Shown here: positions 1-12,835 of the stretch, in pieces
Layout: each line of letters starts with the position of its first letter
How positions within the stretch are numbered: position 1 is the first letter of the stretch
Origin: Ricinus communis
Taxonomy: Eukaryota; Streptophyta; Magnoliopsida; Malpighiales; Euphorbiaceae
Direction: 5' to 3'
NCBI RefSeq assembly: GCF_019578655.1
Contig: NC_063263.1
Span: 10,663,001-10,727,000, forward strand
Length of the DNA stretch: 64,000 nucleotides
The notes under the pieces: model-generated
Told to the model about the DNA's origin: nothing
The model's database searches: none
What the model saw: the letters and a program-made list of their open reading frames with translations, nothing else
Made by a program: the position numbers and the translations under genes

Positions 1-1170
1 CGGCTTCTGACGAACAATCGAAGGGGAGAAATCCCGGCATCTTTGGGTAATCTTTCATCGATCAGGATCTTTCATGTGACACTCAACAATTTGGTAGGAC
101 ATATTCCTGATGATATGGGCAGATTAACAAGCTTAACAACTTTTGCTGTCGGAGTTAACAAAATATCAGGTGTAATTCCTCCGTCTATTTTCAATTTCTC
201 ATCTTTGACAAGGTTCGAAGTCACACCCAACCAACTTATTGGAAGTCTGTCTAACAATATAGGCCTCACTCTGCCAAATCTCCAGTTTTTGGGGTTTGGT
301 GAAAATAATTTTATTAGGTCAATTCCAGAAACATTATTCAATTCCTCTCAACTGGAAATTTTTGATCTTGGTTTTAACAACTTTGTTGGACCAGTTCCAG
401 TCACTTTGGGAAATCTGAAAAATCTGTGGAAGATAAGACTTCATAGAAATAATTTGGGGAGCAATTCTTCTAATGACTTGCTTTTCTTACCTCCTTGATA
501 AACTGTACCAAACTCAAAATTTTGGATTTTGGCGAAAAACAATCTTGGTGGAAGTTTACCCAGTTCTGTGGCCAATTTGTCAACTGAACTCAATCTGTTT
601 TATTTTGGACATAATCAAATCACAGGCACCATTCCTGCAGGGCTAGAGAATCTCATCAACTTAACTGGATTGGTCATGCACTATAACCTTTTCACTGGTG
701 TTATTCCTCATTATTTTGGAAAGTTTCAGCAATTACAACTTTTGGATTAACAAGAAATCGATTGTCAGGTCAGATTCCATCCTCCTTTGCTAATCTCACT
801 AGATTGTCTGAACTCTACCTGTCAGAAAAGAAACTTGAAGGACGCGTTCCTGCTAATATTGGAAACTTAAGAAACTTGTATATCTTAGCTATTTCAGAAA
901 ATAACCTCAGTGGAGCTATACCCCCACAGCTTCTAACTCTTACTTCTTTATCAAGAGAGCTGGACTTATCGCAGAACTCATTTACTGGTAACCTACCTCT
1001 AGAAATAGGGAAGCTAACTTGACAAAATTAGATGTCTAAAAAAACAATCTTTCAGGTGAAATTCCTACAACTCTTAGAGATTGCTTGAGCCCGGAATGTC
1101 TTTACATGCACGATAACTCATTTCAAGGAACCATTCCGTCGTCATTGGCTTCCCTAAAAGGTCTTTATAA
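1..1170 (+). pseudogene. Truncated LRR receptor kinase pseudogene (ectodomain only)
   Basis: The three plus-strand frame segments at 43-498, 529-750 and 762-1022 align in order with the LRR ectodomain of the intact kinase at 2647-5903, covering about its residues 178-560. They share long near-identical stretches such as the LENLIN and MHYNLFTG motifs. The copy is dead. A one-base loss near 480 gives a stop at LPP, an extra base near 530 restores frame, a deletion after 745 creates a TAA, and another break follows 1020. Similarity fades near 1170, before the transmembrane and kinase regions. The 5' end lies outside the window. I infer a tandem duplicate of the LRR-XII kinase that has decayed; it could still produce a non-coding transcript, but not an open receptor. 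Confidence 0.9.
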
Positions 1171-2646
1171 GTATTTAAACGTTATCTAACAATAAAGTTC
1201 TTAAGATTAGAAGAAATGATGCAATTACCTATTTTCATACTTTTTCAGTCTAAAAACACAGTTCACTTTCAACCTACATGTGAATTCGAAGATGTTCTCT
1301 TAGTTAATATCATTAATTTTTATCAATTTTTCTCTTAATTTCCTTCATTAAACTTTATATAGAAACTACAGTTTCAAAGTATACAATGTGAGAATAAATT
1401 GCATATGAAATTATCTATGTTAATGAAAGATATTTTAATAATTACTCGTTAAACTAATGTTAATTAATCAATAAAAAGTTTCTGATGATTACTTATTAAG
1501 CTAATAATTCAAATAAAATGTAATTTGAAACTGGATAGAAGAGTTATTTTTTCAGGATGGAGGAAATAGTTAGATTCAAGAACTATATATGTAAAAAAAA
1601 TTAAATGAAAACGATCTTATATTAAACAATGAAAAACTTGAACTCCCATCAAATGTACTAAAAGAATAAGGAAAAGAAAGAAGAAAAACTTGACCCAAAA
1701 GAAAGAAAAGAAACATTAAATGGAATTTATTAACAAGAACTCGGTCTACTTCAAGAATTGAATTAATATTGATATATAATATTATTTATTAAATATAGCA
1801 TCCACATAACTATTTATAATTAAAAACCAATAGATATAAATATAAAAATTAATAAATAGTATTACATGTTAGTATGCAATTATATTTATGCACATGGTGA
1901 CAAAACATCGTTGCATCTTCAATGGAATTTTGATATCGTCAGGAAGAATATGTTTTTGTCCAAATAATCCAGTTTTTATATTCTCTTTCACATTGAAGAA
2001 ATTGTGATAGTCAAGAGAGGATGGACAAAAAATAAGACTTCAGACTGACAACCATAGAATTGGTTTCATATACATCATTATTATATACAGAGGCTTGCTT
2101 ATGCATTCACTTGTTCTTTCATCATCAGTCTTTTGACTTTTGTGGGTGTTGAGTTGGTTTAATCACATAACGCATATTTTTTAGTCTACAATAATGTGAA
2201 TGACAAGAAATTGAGGGCTCATCTCACTATAATTAATTTCAGCTCAACCATTATCCTAAATATATACTTTTGTTTTGTTTTATGACATAGATGTTGATAA
2301 CTATATTCCACACCTACTAATTTTATAGTAAATATATTACTCATAATTCAAAAAAACCCTAATAAAGAAAAAAGAAAAAAAGAATTGACAATGTATTAAA
2401 TTGCAGCTTCCTGTATAATTATTTTAAGTATGTCCATTAATTAGGCAAATTCAAATTAATAAATTGCTATAAGATTATGGAACATTTATAATTGGATCAA
2501 AGGTCAACTGTCCCTGTAAATTAATTCAACGCATTTATTTACATATGGTTATCAATTAAGTCATCTTAGCTTCATATGCAACTTTCACTTTCCGTATATA
2601 AATATTACTTTTCCAGTCTCTCCATTTCCATGAACATATACCAAAA
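1171..2646. promoter_or_regulatory. Intergenic spacer and promoter of the LRR-RLK
   Basis: No coding region is seen between the pseudogene and the kinase start. The sequence is very AT-rich. A TATA-like element (TATATAAATA) lies at about 2595-2604, roughly 45-50 bases before the ATG, so a short 5' leader is expected. A TTGAC core (W-box type, bound by WRKY factors) occurs near 2134. The core promoter placement is inferred from spacing only. Confidence 0.45.
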
Positions 2647-5600
2647 ATGAAGTGGAATTATTTTCTTTCTTCTGTCATTATTCTCTGCGCTACTAGCTTA
2701 CCATGGCTGCAAGCTGACGCTGCTTCAGGAAATGATACTGATAGACTTGCTTTGCTCAAACTTAAGGAAGGGATTACTAGTGATCCAAATCATGTCCTGA
2801 ATTCATGGAATGATTCTGTTCCTGTCTGTGAATGGTTTGGAATCACCTGCAGTCCCCAGCATCACAGAGTCACATCCTTTGTGTTAGAGGGGCAGAATTT
2901 ATTTGGATCAATTTCACCATTTATTGGTAACCTGAGTTTTCTCAGGTTTATCAACCTCCAAAACAACAGTATACATGGTGAAGTTCCCCAAGAAGTTGGC
3001 AGGTTATTTCGACTGCAGGAATTGCTCCTCATCAACAATACTTTACAGGGTGAAATTCCAATCAATCTAACACGTTGTTCTCAACTCAGGGTGATTGGTT
3101 TGCTAGGGAATAATCTATCAGGGAAGATCCCAGCAGAACTTGGTTCTTTGTTAAAGCTTGAGGTGCTTTCGCTTAGTATGAACAAACTGACAGGAGAAAT
3201 CCCAGCTTCCTTGGGCAACCTTTCGTCGCTTACCATCTTCCAAGCAACATACAACAGTCTAGTGGGAAATATTCCACAAGAAATGGGCAGATTAACAAGT
3301 TTAACAGTTTTCGGCGTTGGAGCTAATCAACTATCTGGTATAATCCCTCCATCCATTTTTAACTTTTCATCTGTGACAAGGCTTCTCTTTACCCAGAACC
3401 AACTGAATGCGAGTCTGCCAGACAATATACACCTCCCAAATCTCACATTCTTTGGCATTGGTGATAACAATTTATTTGGGTCAATACCAAATTCATTGTT
3501 CAATGCCTCTAGATTAGAAATAATTGATCTTGGTTGGAACTACTTTAATGGACAAGTCCCAATTAACATAGGAAGTCTTAAAAATCTCTGGAGAATAAGA
3601 CTTCATGGAAACAATCTAGGAAGTAATTCAAGTAGTGACTTGGCTTTTCTTACCTCTCTGAATAACTGTACTAAGCTGAGAATCTTGGATTTTGGTAGAA
3701 ACAATTTTGGTGGTGTTTTACCTAATTCTGTGGCTAATTTGTCAACTGAACTCAGTTTATTTTATTTTGGGCGCAATCAAATCAGAGGCATAATTCCTGC
3801 AGGGTTAGAAAATCTCATAAACTTAGTCGGACTAGTCATGCACTATAACCTTTTCACTGGTGTAGTACCCTCCTATTTTGGTAAGTTTCAGAAATTACAA
3901 GTTTTGGATTTATTTGGAAACAGGTTGTCAGGTCGCATTCCATCCTCCTTAGGTAACCTAACTGGGTTGTCTATGCTGTACTTATCAAGAAACCTATTTG
4001 AAGGAAGCATTCCTTCAAGTATTGGAAACTTGAAAAATTTGAATACTTTGGCCATTTCGCACAATAAACTTACTGGAGCCATTCCCCATGAAATTCTAGG
4101 CCTTACTTCTTTATCACAAGCATTAGATTTATCTCAAAACTCATTAACCGGCAACTTACCTCCAGAAATAGGGAAACTAACTAGCTTGACAGCATTATTC
4201 ATCTCTGGAAACAATCTATCAGGTGAAATTCCTGGAAGCATTGGAAATTGCTTGAGCCTGGAATATCTTTACATGAAAGACAATTTCTTTCAAGGAACCA
4301 TTCCGTCCTCATTGGCTTCCCTGAAAGGCCTTCAATATGTAGATCTTTCGGGAAATATCCTGACAGGGCCAATTCCTGAAGGTCTACAGAGCATGCAATA
4401 CTTAAAGAGTCTAAATCTTTCTTTCAATGATCTTGAGGGTGAGGTACCGACTGAAGGAGTATTCAGAAATTTAAGTGCTTTATCACTAACTGGAAACAGT
4501 AAGCTTTGTGGTGGAGTACCGGAACTCCATTTGCCAAAATGTCCCAAGAAGGTGAAGAAAGAGCATTCTCTTATGCTCAAGCTAGCTATCATTATTCCTT
4601 GTGCAGCTTTATGTGTGGTTTTGATCTTAGCCTTTCTTCTCCAGTACAGTAAGAGAAAATCAGATAAGAAGTCATCTTCATCAATAATGAACTACTTCAA
4701 GAGATCATCTTCTTCATCGTTAATGATCAACCGTATTCTTTTGAAGCTATCTTACAGAGACCTCTGTCGAGCCACAAATGGGTTTGCCTCTGAAAATCTA
4801 ATTGGCACTGGAAGCTTTGGTTCTGTGTATAAAGGATTTCTAGATCAAGTTGAAAGACCGGTTGCTGTTAAAGTCCTGAAGCTTGAACAAACAGGCGCTT
4901 CCAAGAGCTTTATTGCTGAATGCAAAGTGTTACAGAATATCAGGCACAGGAATCTTGTTAAGATGTTGACATTTTGCTCTAGCATAGATGAGAAACTTAA
5001 CGAATTCAAAGCTCTTGTCTTTGAGTTGATGGAAAATGGGAGTTTAGAGTCGTGGTTGCATCATGACACCAACAGCGACAACCAGTCAAGGAATTTGAGC
5101 TTTCTTCAGAGACTAGATATTGCAATCGATGTTGCATCTGCCTTGCACTATCTTCATGACCTCTGCAAAAGACCAATCATTCACTGCGACTTGAAGCCGA
5201 GCAATGTTCTCCTAGATGATGATATGGTTGCCCATGTATGTGATTTCGGTCTAGCAAGGCTCCTCTCAACTTCAAATGCTTCGTCTGAAAGTCAATTCAG
5301 CACAGCTGGAATCAAGGGAACAATTGGTTATGCTGCTCCAGGTATTTCGCCCTCTTAATCTATTAATTCTCTGTCACGAAACAGATATAGTTGGTAAAAT
5401 GTCTTTATTAACACAATAACACACTAACCACATTAATTCTATAAATTGTAGAGTATGGAATCGGCTGTGCAGCATCCAAAGAAGGGGATGTATATAGCTT
5501 TGGAATCCTGTTACTAGAGATATTTTCAGGAAGAAAACCAACCGATGAAATGTTCAAAGATGGTTTAAATCTGCATGACTTTGTGAAGGCAGCATTGCCA

Positions 5601-5903
5601 CAAAGACTTGTGCAGATTGTAGACCAAAGCCTTCTTGCAGCAGAAATACAAGAAACGAATGCATTAAGACTCTCGACTGACGAGGAAGATCATCAGAATC
5701 TAATGAAGGAAGGTGAATATACAAACATGAGTTGGCTGAGAGCAGATATAGAAAACTGTTTATTTTCCATTCTTGTAATTGGGCTAAACTGTTCATCAAG
5801 CTCACCCAGAGGAAGAATGAGTATGAAAGATGTCACTAGACAACTACATTTGATCAAGAATGCTTTTCTTGACGGAAGCAGATCAAGCACAGAGGAACCA
5901 TGA
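2647..5903 (+). CDS. LRR receptor-like serine/threonine kinase, subfamily XII, non-RD (FLS2/EFR/Xa21 class)
   Basis: Two exons, 2647-5341 and 5452-5903, with a 110-base GT-AG intron that splits the Glu codon of the kinase APE motif; spliced length is 1048 aa. Order of parts: signal peptide (about 1-25), LRRNT with the paired-Cys region, about 20 LRRs of the plant GxIP type, a paired-Cys cap (LCGG...CP), a transmembrane helix at about 645-668, and a kinase domain from about 715. Glycine loop GTGSFG starts at 720, the VAVK lysine is 742, the catalytic loop is HCDLKPSN (846-853) and DFG is 866-868. The Arg before the catalytic Asp is replaced by Cys, which marks the non-RD kinases typical of pattern-recognition receptors. 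Predicted site is the plasma membrane, sensing an extracellular ligand. The ligand is unknown. All key kinase residues are present, so it is probably functional. An exon-1-only reading would wrongly end the kinase at GYAAP. Confidence 0.93.
5342..5451 (+). other. Kinase-domain intron of the LRR-RLK
   Basis: The donor follows GCTGCTCCAG and starts GTATTT; the acceptor is TTGTAG before AGTATGGAAT. Joining restores GYAAPEYG, the conserved activation-segment end. A single intron at this place is characteristic of LRR-XII kinase genes. Confidence 0.9.
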
Positions 5904-6420
5904 TAGGTAATTCTAAATTATAACCCTTTGTTCTTTTATTATTATTATTATTGAAAAATTTACTATGTGTATATCAATCTCATATCAAATTTGGATCAAA
6001 GCTTGTCTGAAGCTGTTTATACTGCCATCAAGGAATAGTCTACTTGGTATTCTTATAACTGAAAATTGGGGAAGCTCTAAGCTTTCTTGAATTATGTTAA
6101 GACAATGTGGATTAACATTCTCGGGGAACAAAGTAACTGATGTTTCTTTTTTTTTTTTTTTTTAGGGGACAGTAACTGATGTTAAACTTTTTACATTAGC
6201 TTCGGGGGATATTTAAATTCTTACTATTCTAACATTAATTCCTAGGAACTGTAGTATATTTAACATTCTCTTGTCTTAAATCTTGCAGGAGCACATAGCC
6301 ATGTACCATATTGCTGAAGCAGTCAAATCCCACTGCTACCTATTTTCTGGTGTCAAATGCATTCTTGAGATTTCCGTTGTAATATAATTTACTACTTTCA
6401 TGTTATTAACAATCAAATTA
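5904..6420 (+). other. Likely 3' UTR of the LRR-RLK, possibly with an intron
   Basis: Right after the TGA is a donor-like AGGTAATT (5905-5912), and near 6288 there is a CTTGCAG acceptor after a T-rich tract, so a 3' UTR intron is possible. Includes a T17-like run near 6147-6163. No coding potential is seen. Purely inferred. Confidence 0.3.
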
Positions 6421-8379
6421 TTAAGAAAAATGTTTGATGTAATTTAATTTGTTACTTCAAGCCTTGACTGGTTGGCGATTGGAATTTGTATCTCACATGA
6501 ATTTCTGCATGCATAATTTAAAAGTCTAGTTCATGGCCCAAAGCTTGAGCACAGTGGATTAAATAGGGAGGGAGGGATTACGTTGGACTAGCAAACATGA
6601 TCTGGCTGAACAAGCATCTGAACCAACTAGTAGAACTGAATTACGAATAACGAACAGCCGGCAACGGCGGAGAGTTTGGCCATTTTTGAAGAAGCCGGCC
6701 TTGATATTTATGGGAGATGGGGTTAATTTATTGGTAATATTTATACTTCAGAGACTGGCATTTTCCCTCCAAGTTTTATCTTTTATGTTGCATGTTCACA
6801 CTGTATAGTTTTCGTGATTAAAGCTCCGTTTGTTTTTCGACCAAATTCAGAATGAAATATTTTCTGCATTTTTTTTGCTGTTTGTATACTTGGAAAATTC
6901 AGTTAATAATTTTTGAATTAAATGAAGAATTATGTAGTTTCAGAGAAAAATAACTTCCTATTTTTATTAAAAAGATATTATTTTCTTGCACTTAAGCAAG
7001 CTAATTTATAACGGTTATATAGAATCTATTTAAATATATGTAGCATATCCACTATCTGACGATTGCTTGTCAGGAATTCCGGCCACAGATATAGAAACTT
7101 TTGGATTTAATTTTTTTTCTTAATTTTATATCTATAATCAAATTAGAAAAAAGATTAATGAATTTTAAATAATTTTCAAAGTGACAGTTCTCGAACCACT
7201 TCAAACATCATAAAATAATATAAAAATATTTTAAAAATTTAATAAAGAATCATATGAGTATTTTTTATATTTTTTCAAAATTTTTTAGCTTTTAGAACAT
7301 TTTAATAGTATTGGTTCAAAAATATTTTAATATAAAAAATAAAAATTTAAATTCAATAAATTTTTTATAGTTTACTCTTGTTTTACTTTTATTTCTATAA
7401 ATATTAATAATTTTAATTTCTTTTTAAACTTTAGGTAATAGAAGAAATAGAGTTAAAAATATTAGTTAATAAAATGTATAATTAAAAAAAGAACTTGTAC
7501 TATATTTACTATTCTGTCAATTTTCATACTAATTTTCTTTTTTTAAAAAAATAAAAAATTAATTATTTTTTATTTTTACATATATCTAATATAACTTTTT
7601 CTTTTTCTGTTGTACTTTTCGTAGAATGATTATCCTGCAGGTCTATGTACACCCCCTTAGAGTAGAGGGATGGTTTGAGGTAGGCATGCCATAGATAAAG
7701 AAAGAAGGCTGGATCACGTTCAGTTCAGCGCAGGGCTACCTCTCATATATTATATGTTTGAAAACTGTCTGTCTTTAGGGCATTTTGTGATTCATCTTGC
7801 GTTAACCTTATTTATATAAAACGATAAGAGGGACTTATAGCCTCGGAAAACAATGTCTTATTTACATATCAACGAGACAATGACTATTTTCTTTTGAATT
7901 CTTTATGAATCCTGTCCTGTAATTCTATTAACTTGTGGGGATGATTTCACTATGTTTTGCAAGAAACCTGCATCTGAAATTTCACTAAAATGGCAGAGAC
8001 TAATCACAAGGAAAAGACCATTAACAACTCATTCTCATGCCTTAAAAGCCATATATTTTAGGAATGGCAGTAGATTGGGTGTGATAAGGTATTATACCCA
8101 TACTTGAATGCACCCATTCAAGTAAAAATTATATTAAATACATCCCTGTATTTTTAAGTTTTCAGGTAACTTGTAAATGGTCTATTATTCAAATAGTTAT
8201 TAGGATGTTTTTAAAATACTTATATAAATTAAAACATCAAGTATGAATATATCTAACAAAAGTTATATTTACATTCAAAATGATTATATTCAAAAATTAA
8301 AAAGAAAAACTACTATAGTACTAAAAGAGTTAAATAGTTATTAATAAATTTGTCCCATATCTAAATAAAACATATTAGA
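6421..8379. other. Gene-free AT-rich spacer
   Basis: No convincing coding region, RNA gene or complete mobile element. Long A/T tracts dominate at 7090-7620; a slightly GC-richer patch at 6590-6720 has no supported meaning. Confidence 0.5.
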
Positions 8380-10313
8380 TACACTGTGGTTGAGAAATTC
8401 AATTACACAACTCTTAGTATTATGTAAGCTATTTGGTGGTTTGATCTGTATAGATGAAAAAGGTCTAAAAGAGGTGAATGAGCTTAAGCTTTTACGTATA
8501 AGAGTTCATGTTCAACTGAATAAATCTTTACCGAAAGGGTTTCATCTAAAAGAACGTCCTTTAGATCATTGGTGTCAACTTTGATATGAGTAACTTTCAA
8601 CGGTATGTTACTACTGTGGTATAGTGGGGCATATAGTGAAAGCCCGCCCTAGTCGCGAAGAAAACATAGAAGCAGTTGCAAACAGCAAACAATCAGTGTC
8701 CTCCTTTCCACCTCCATGGAAAAGAGATCATTTTAAACATATCAAAATTCATCAGTTACTAAGAATATTGGCGTGGAGATCATCTAAACTGGGAGCACAG
8801 GAAATGAGCTCGGGTTTGCATGCTACAGTGTCACAAGTAGGTTTAGAAATGGGACAATCTTCTGGTGCAGCTTCTAAGGCATCGAAAACAGATATGCCAG
8901 CCACACAGGTAATGAGAGGCTATGGTTCCTTCCAAACCTCTTCTAATGATGTCATGAGAAATGATAAGGAGGCACCGTCAAACTAGAAGAGTAAGGAATC
9001 AGACCAGAAATGTTACTGTTACATGCACCTTGGGGAAGAAAGGAATAGTGGGCCAGGCTATAATTTCTACATAGGGGATGGGCTCTAAGTCACTAGATTG
9101 GGGAGTCCAAACCTCGGTGGATATGAGTAATGGGCCTCCGACTATGATTTATCTATCCAAGCTAAGTGTTCCTTCGGGTTTTAAATAAGAATAGGTTAGT
9201 TTTTTAGAGCGGAGGGAAAATGGGCCATTTCCAGGAATGAAAAACAAGAGAATGGGTTTTAAAGCTCATTTGCAACCTATTATCCCCACGTCGTATTTCT
9301 TAGATATGCTGAGCTCCTCTATTCGAAGCAAATATGCTGGTTTGGGACGTCATGACATTTTGGCTATAGAAGACTAGGTCGTAGTGGCAATAGACATACT
9401 GCGGCATCATTCTAATTAAAAAATTGAGAGACATAAGTTGATAGCTTCATCTTCAGGCCTTTCTAACAGCCCCATGAAGATAGTTCAAGCCACAAATGCC
9501 GTTAGAATTTCAACAAAGGCTTGGGCAGATGAGATGGATGAGGTTGCTAGCCTACCTTCCCAAGACATATTTTATGATAATTCACTTCAGGAGATGGAAC
9601 CAACTCGACAAGTGAAAAAATGGAAGGTAAGGGCAAGACAAGAAGTGGTGATAACTGAAATCTCTAAGACTACTTCATCAACTACTCCATGTAAACGTGG
9701 TTTTGAAAAAATTGAATCAACACACACAGGGAAAATGAAGATTAGAAAGTTTTCTACACATAGTTCTGAAAAGGTGAGGCAGGCCAGCCTTGAGTGGCCC
9801 TAATTTTCGCCATAAAAATCCTCAGTTGGAACTGTCAAGGTATTGGAAGAAACTTGACAGTTAGATGCGTAAAAGAATATGTTCTTCATCATCTTCCAGA
9901 TGTTGTTGGACAGGAAGTGATGTGGGACAGACAACTACCTCAACAGGATTGATCAAAGCAAATTTTGATGCGGCGACGAGGAAACAAATAAATAAAGGAA
10001 GCATAGATAGTATAGCCCAAAATAGTAATAATCAAATTATACAGTCTTTTTCTAAGGTATACATAGGCATTTCGGAACCTTTAGTGCTTAAGAGTTTGGC
10101 TCTGAGAGAACGTATGGAATAGGCAGCCGGATTTCGACAGCCAAAAGTAATGTTTGGAGGTGATGCTTTGCAAGTTATCCAAATAGCTAATGGGACAACG
10201 ATAACTTCTGCTTCAGTGTGTTATATATTTTGCAGATATATATGATCTTAGGAAGTCCTTCAAGATCTTGTAATATTTTAGCACATCATAAAGCCAAAGC
10301 AGCTTTTTATTAA
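8380..10313 (+). mobile_element. L1-type LINE relic with internal deletion (gag-like ORF1, EN start, RNase H end)
   Basis: The left part resembles plant LINE ORF1: a LRIRVHV..L.KSLPKGF stretch (about 8485-8550), then a degenerate zinc knuckle at about 8606-8645 (C-x2-C-x4-H present, final Cys replaced by Arg). A long polar region follows in broken frames (8624-8986, 9438-9803). At about 9813 the conserved endonuclease start ILSWNCQG appears, followed by HHLPDVVGQEV. Within about 30 codons the sequence moves to the RNase H start, IKANFDAA (near 9950), and it ends with CNILAHHKAKAA and a TAA near 10311. The rest of the endonuclease and the whole reverse transcriptase (several kb in intact elements) are missing. 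Many stops and frameshifts; inactive. No poly-A tail or target duplication was identified with certainty. Confidence 0.82.
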
Positions 10314-11455
10314 TAATAATTATCTGTTATTGGTTAAAAACAAATAAATTCTTTTAGATGATTTTTAAAAAATATGCCTGATATTTGTATTTAAGAATTG
10401 TATGCTATATGACCTAATGTTATCGCTGATTTTTTCCTTTTTCTTTCCAGAAAACTATCACTGAATTAGCCCTCATATAGTCTTATATATGCCCTAAGCA
10501 AAAGGATATTAAATTTGTGATTTTACTTTTATTTTAAATATTATAATCACTTTTTTTTTCCATTAAAACCTTTGTAAAATATTAAACAAGATAAGTTTAA
10601 TGATTATTATCATCTTATTGCAAAATATCTCAATCAAACCCGAATTGCAACTACAAATATAAAAAGAAATTTTCAAGTAATTTTATTATTCTAGTGAGAC
10701 ATGTTAAGTGAGCTAAAAAAATAACATTCTTAAATCTATTTATAAAATAATTTAAAATTTTCTTTGAGTTTGAAATTAACAAATCTAAAACTAATATATA
10801 TCAAAATCTAAAAAATCTTACATCATCTCCGACGACTAAAAAATATCAAAACATGTAAATATATCTAATAATTCCAACCTTTAAATATGCATTTTTCTAT
10901 TTTATAACGGGCTAATTACAATTTATTCATTAATTTTTATCATATATATTAATTCGTTATAACAAATAAGAAATACCTTAATATTCTTTATAATTTTATC
11001 ATATCATACTAAAATGCTCTTTCTTTAGATTCATTAATTTTAATTTATAGCAACAAATTTATTCTTGAACTCTGATAAATATTCATCTCTTCTTTATTCA
11101 CTCAACTCTGGCCACCATCCCTCATCTCTTTTCTAAAAGCTTTTTCTAAAAGATTGTTCTCTTGTTAACATCACAAGACATCTTTATGCCTTTTATGATG
11201 ATAAAATAAGAATATAACTAAATCTCTGTCGGTTTAATATATATAAAAATTATAATATTATATGTAAAAATATTGTTTTTTAAAAATGTTCAATTGGGTA
11301 TTTAGATTTATAAGGTTTTTTTTGGCCAAGAGCTTATTTTATAGTTAATAACAACAAGGATAACTATTGTTAATGTTAGAATTATAAAAAGGAGGAAATA
11401 GTTAAAAGAGAACATAATTTGAAAATTAGTAGTGATTAAACAAAGAAGAAGATGA
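10314..11455. other. Gene-free AT-rich spacer
   Basis: Only short chance frames. No recognisable domain, RNA gene or repeat structure. Confidence 0.5.
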
Positions 11456-11960
11456 AGATGCAGAGACGGAGTGTGGACTGCAAAATGTGTAGCAGTAGTC
11501 ACATTTACAATAATGTCAAGAAAACAGTGCCTCCTGCCAACGCATTTTTACATTAAATACCCCCAAAAAGGACGAATCCTAGCCGTTGCTTTGTCAGACA
11601 AAGGCGCCGCTTGCTTCCTGCATGTTACTGTTCACATTAATGAAGATCTCGCCATGCTGCACCTGCACCTGCACCACCAGCTGCTCTGCTTTTCCCACAC
11701 AGTCCATCACCACCACCACCACCACCTACCTCTTACCTCAATCCCACAATTTAGATAGATTTACCCAGTCCATGTCCAGTCAGTCTGCAAGTACTATGTA
11801 CTTCTCTATCTCAACACGCGCCTCCTCTGCTCGTTTCAATCCAATATTACCCATAATTGAATGGCTCTTTTTATTATTTACCCAAAAGGAAATGACATTC
11901 GCTTTTAGATCACTTTAGAAACAACTCTCTCTGTCTCTCTCTCTTCTCTTTTTCTTAAAG
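11456..11960. repeat. GC-richer island with a CAC/ACC microsatellite and CT-rich tract
   Basis: Base composition rises against the AT-rich surroundings. A trinucleotide run of CAC/ACC lies at about 11707-11727, and a CT-rich tract follows at 11926-11955. Two short plus-strand frames overlap here (11471-11758 and 11586-11918), but one is His-rich only because of the microsatellite and neither resembles a known protein. It could be a promoter or leader of an untranslated transcript; nothing proves this. Confidence 0.35.
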
Positions 11961-12835
11961 ATTAAATTGCAGTTTTTATTATGCATTTATCTAAATTCTT
12001 GCTAGAATCAAACAATTTGATTTGAATGGTTAAAGTTACTACTTCAAAGTTTAGTATATTTATTTATGGATTTTAAGAAATTAAAGTTGCAGTAATAATA
12101 TAATTAGTTGAGAGTTCAGATTTGATTCCTACCTCTGAACATTAAATTAAATTCTTGAATTTGCATATGCCAAAATTAAAGTACGCATTTAAATTTGCTC
12201 AGATATTATAGAGGAAATTACAAACACTTTCGTAAAATTCATGTAATTTTACACTGTTGCTTATTCATTATATATATATACTTTGATGGAAATAGCCGTT
12301 TATGAAATATTAGTGGATTCTGAATAATGCAAATTTTTTGGTTCCCTAAAGCAATTTAAAATAAATTTAGCCTGTGACAGCAGCACTGTGAGTAATAAAC
12401 TAACAAAACACTGATAAAAGAACAATTCTAATGAACAAAATACAAAATAAAGGAAGAACAAAGGTGCATATTCGGAAAAATGAAAATAAACAAAGTAGAG
12501 TAAATCTCAATGGTATTTGTAATTATCCTAAAATTAAATGGTCAAATTGCAAGAACACAATATTTGCTGTCAACTTAATAAAAAAGAAACATATTTTGTT
12601 TAAAGAACAGAAAATTATTGAAACAAACTATCCACAGGGTCAGACCCGTCAAGCACACACAATATTTTGCTTGGCCAATGAAACAACTCAATTAATAAGA
12701 TGATTTAACATTTCCAGCAAAGAAACATAAAATTTGCTTTAGAAAAAGATTAGAATATGAAATTAATCAGATTTAACCCATATCAAAATTAGCCTCATCT
12801 ACTAGATTAGTACTTTAAAAAAAATGCCTATTAAT
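11961..12835. other. Spacer including the likely 3' UTR of the VQ gene
   Basis: AT-rich, no supported gene. The first 100-200 bases next to 12836 should hold the 3' UTR of the minus-strand VQ gene. The 90-codon plus frame at 12431-12703 has Lys/Asn-rich, low-complexity content and looks accidental. Confidence 0.4.

Noticed and set aside
2647..5358. Kinase ending at GYAAP followed by a stop, suggesting a truncated receptor kinase
   Set aside because: A GT-AG intron begins exactly inside the APE codon, and the rest of the kinase follows at 5452-5903 in the right phase.
11471..11918. Two overlapping frames of 95 and 110 codons
   Set aside because: His/Thr-rich runs come only from the CAC microsatellite; overlapping frames without any domain.
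12431..12703. 90-codon plus-strand frame
   Set aside because: Lys/Asn-rich composition of AT-rich DNA, no known motif, no promoter or conserved start.
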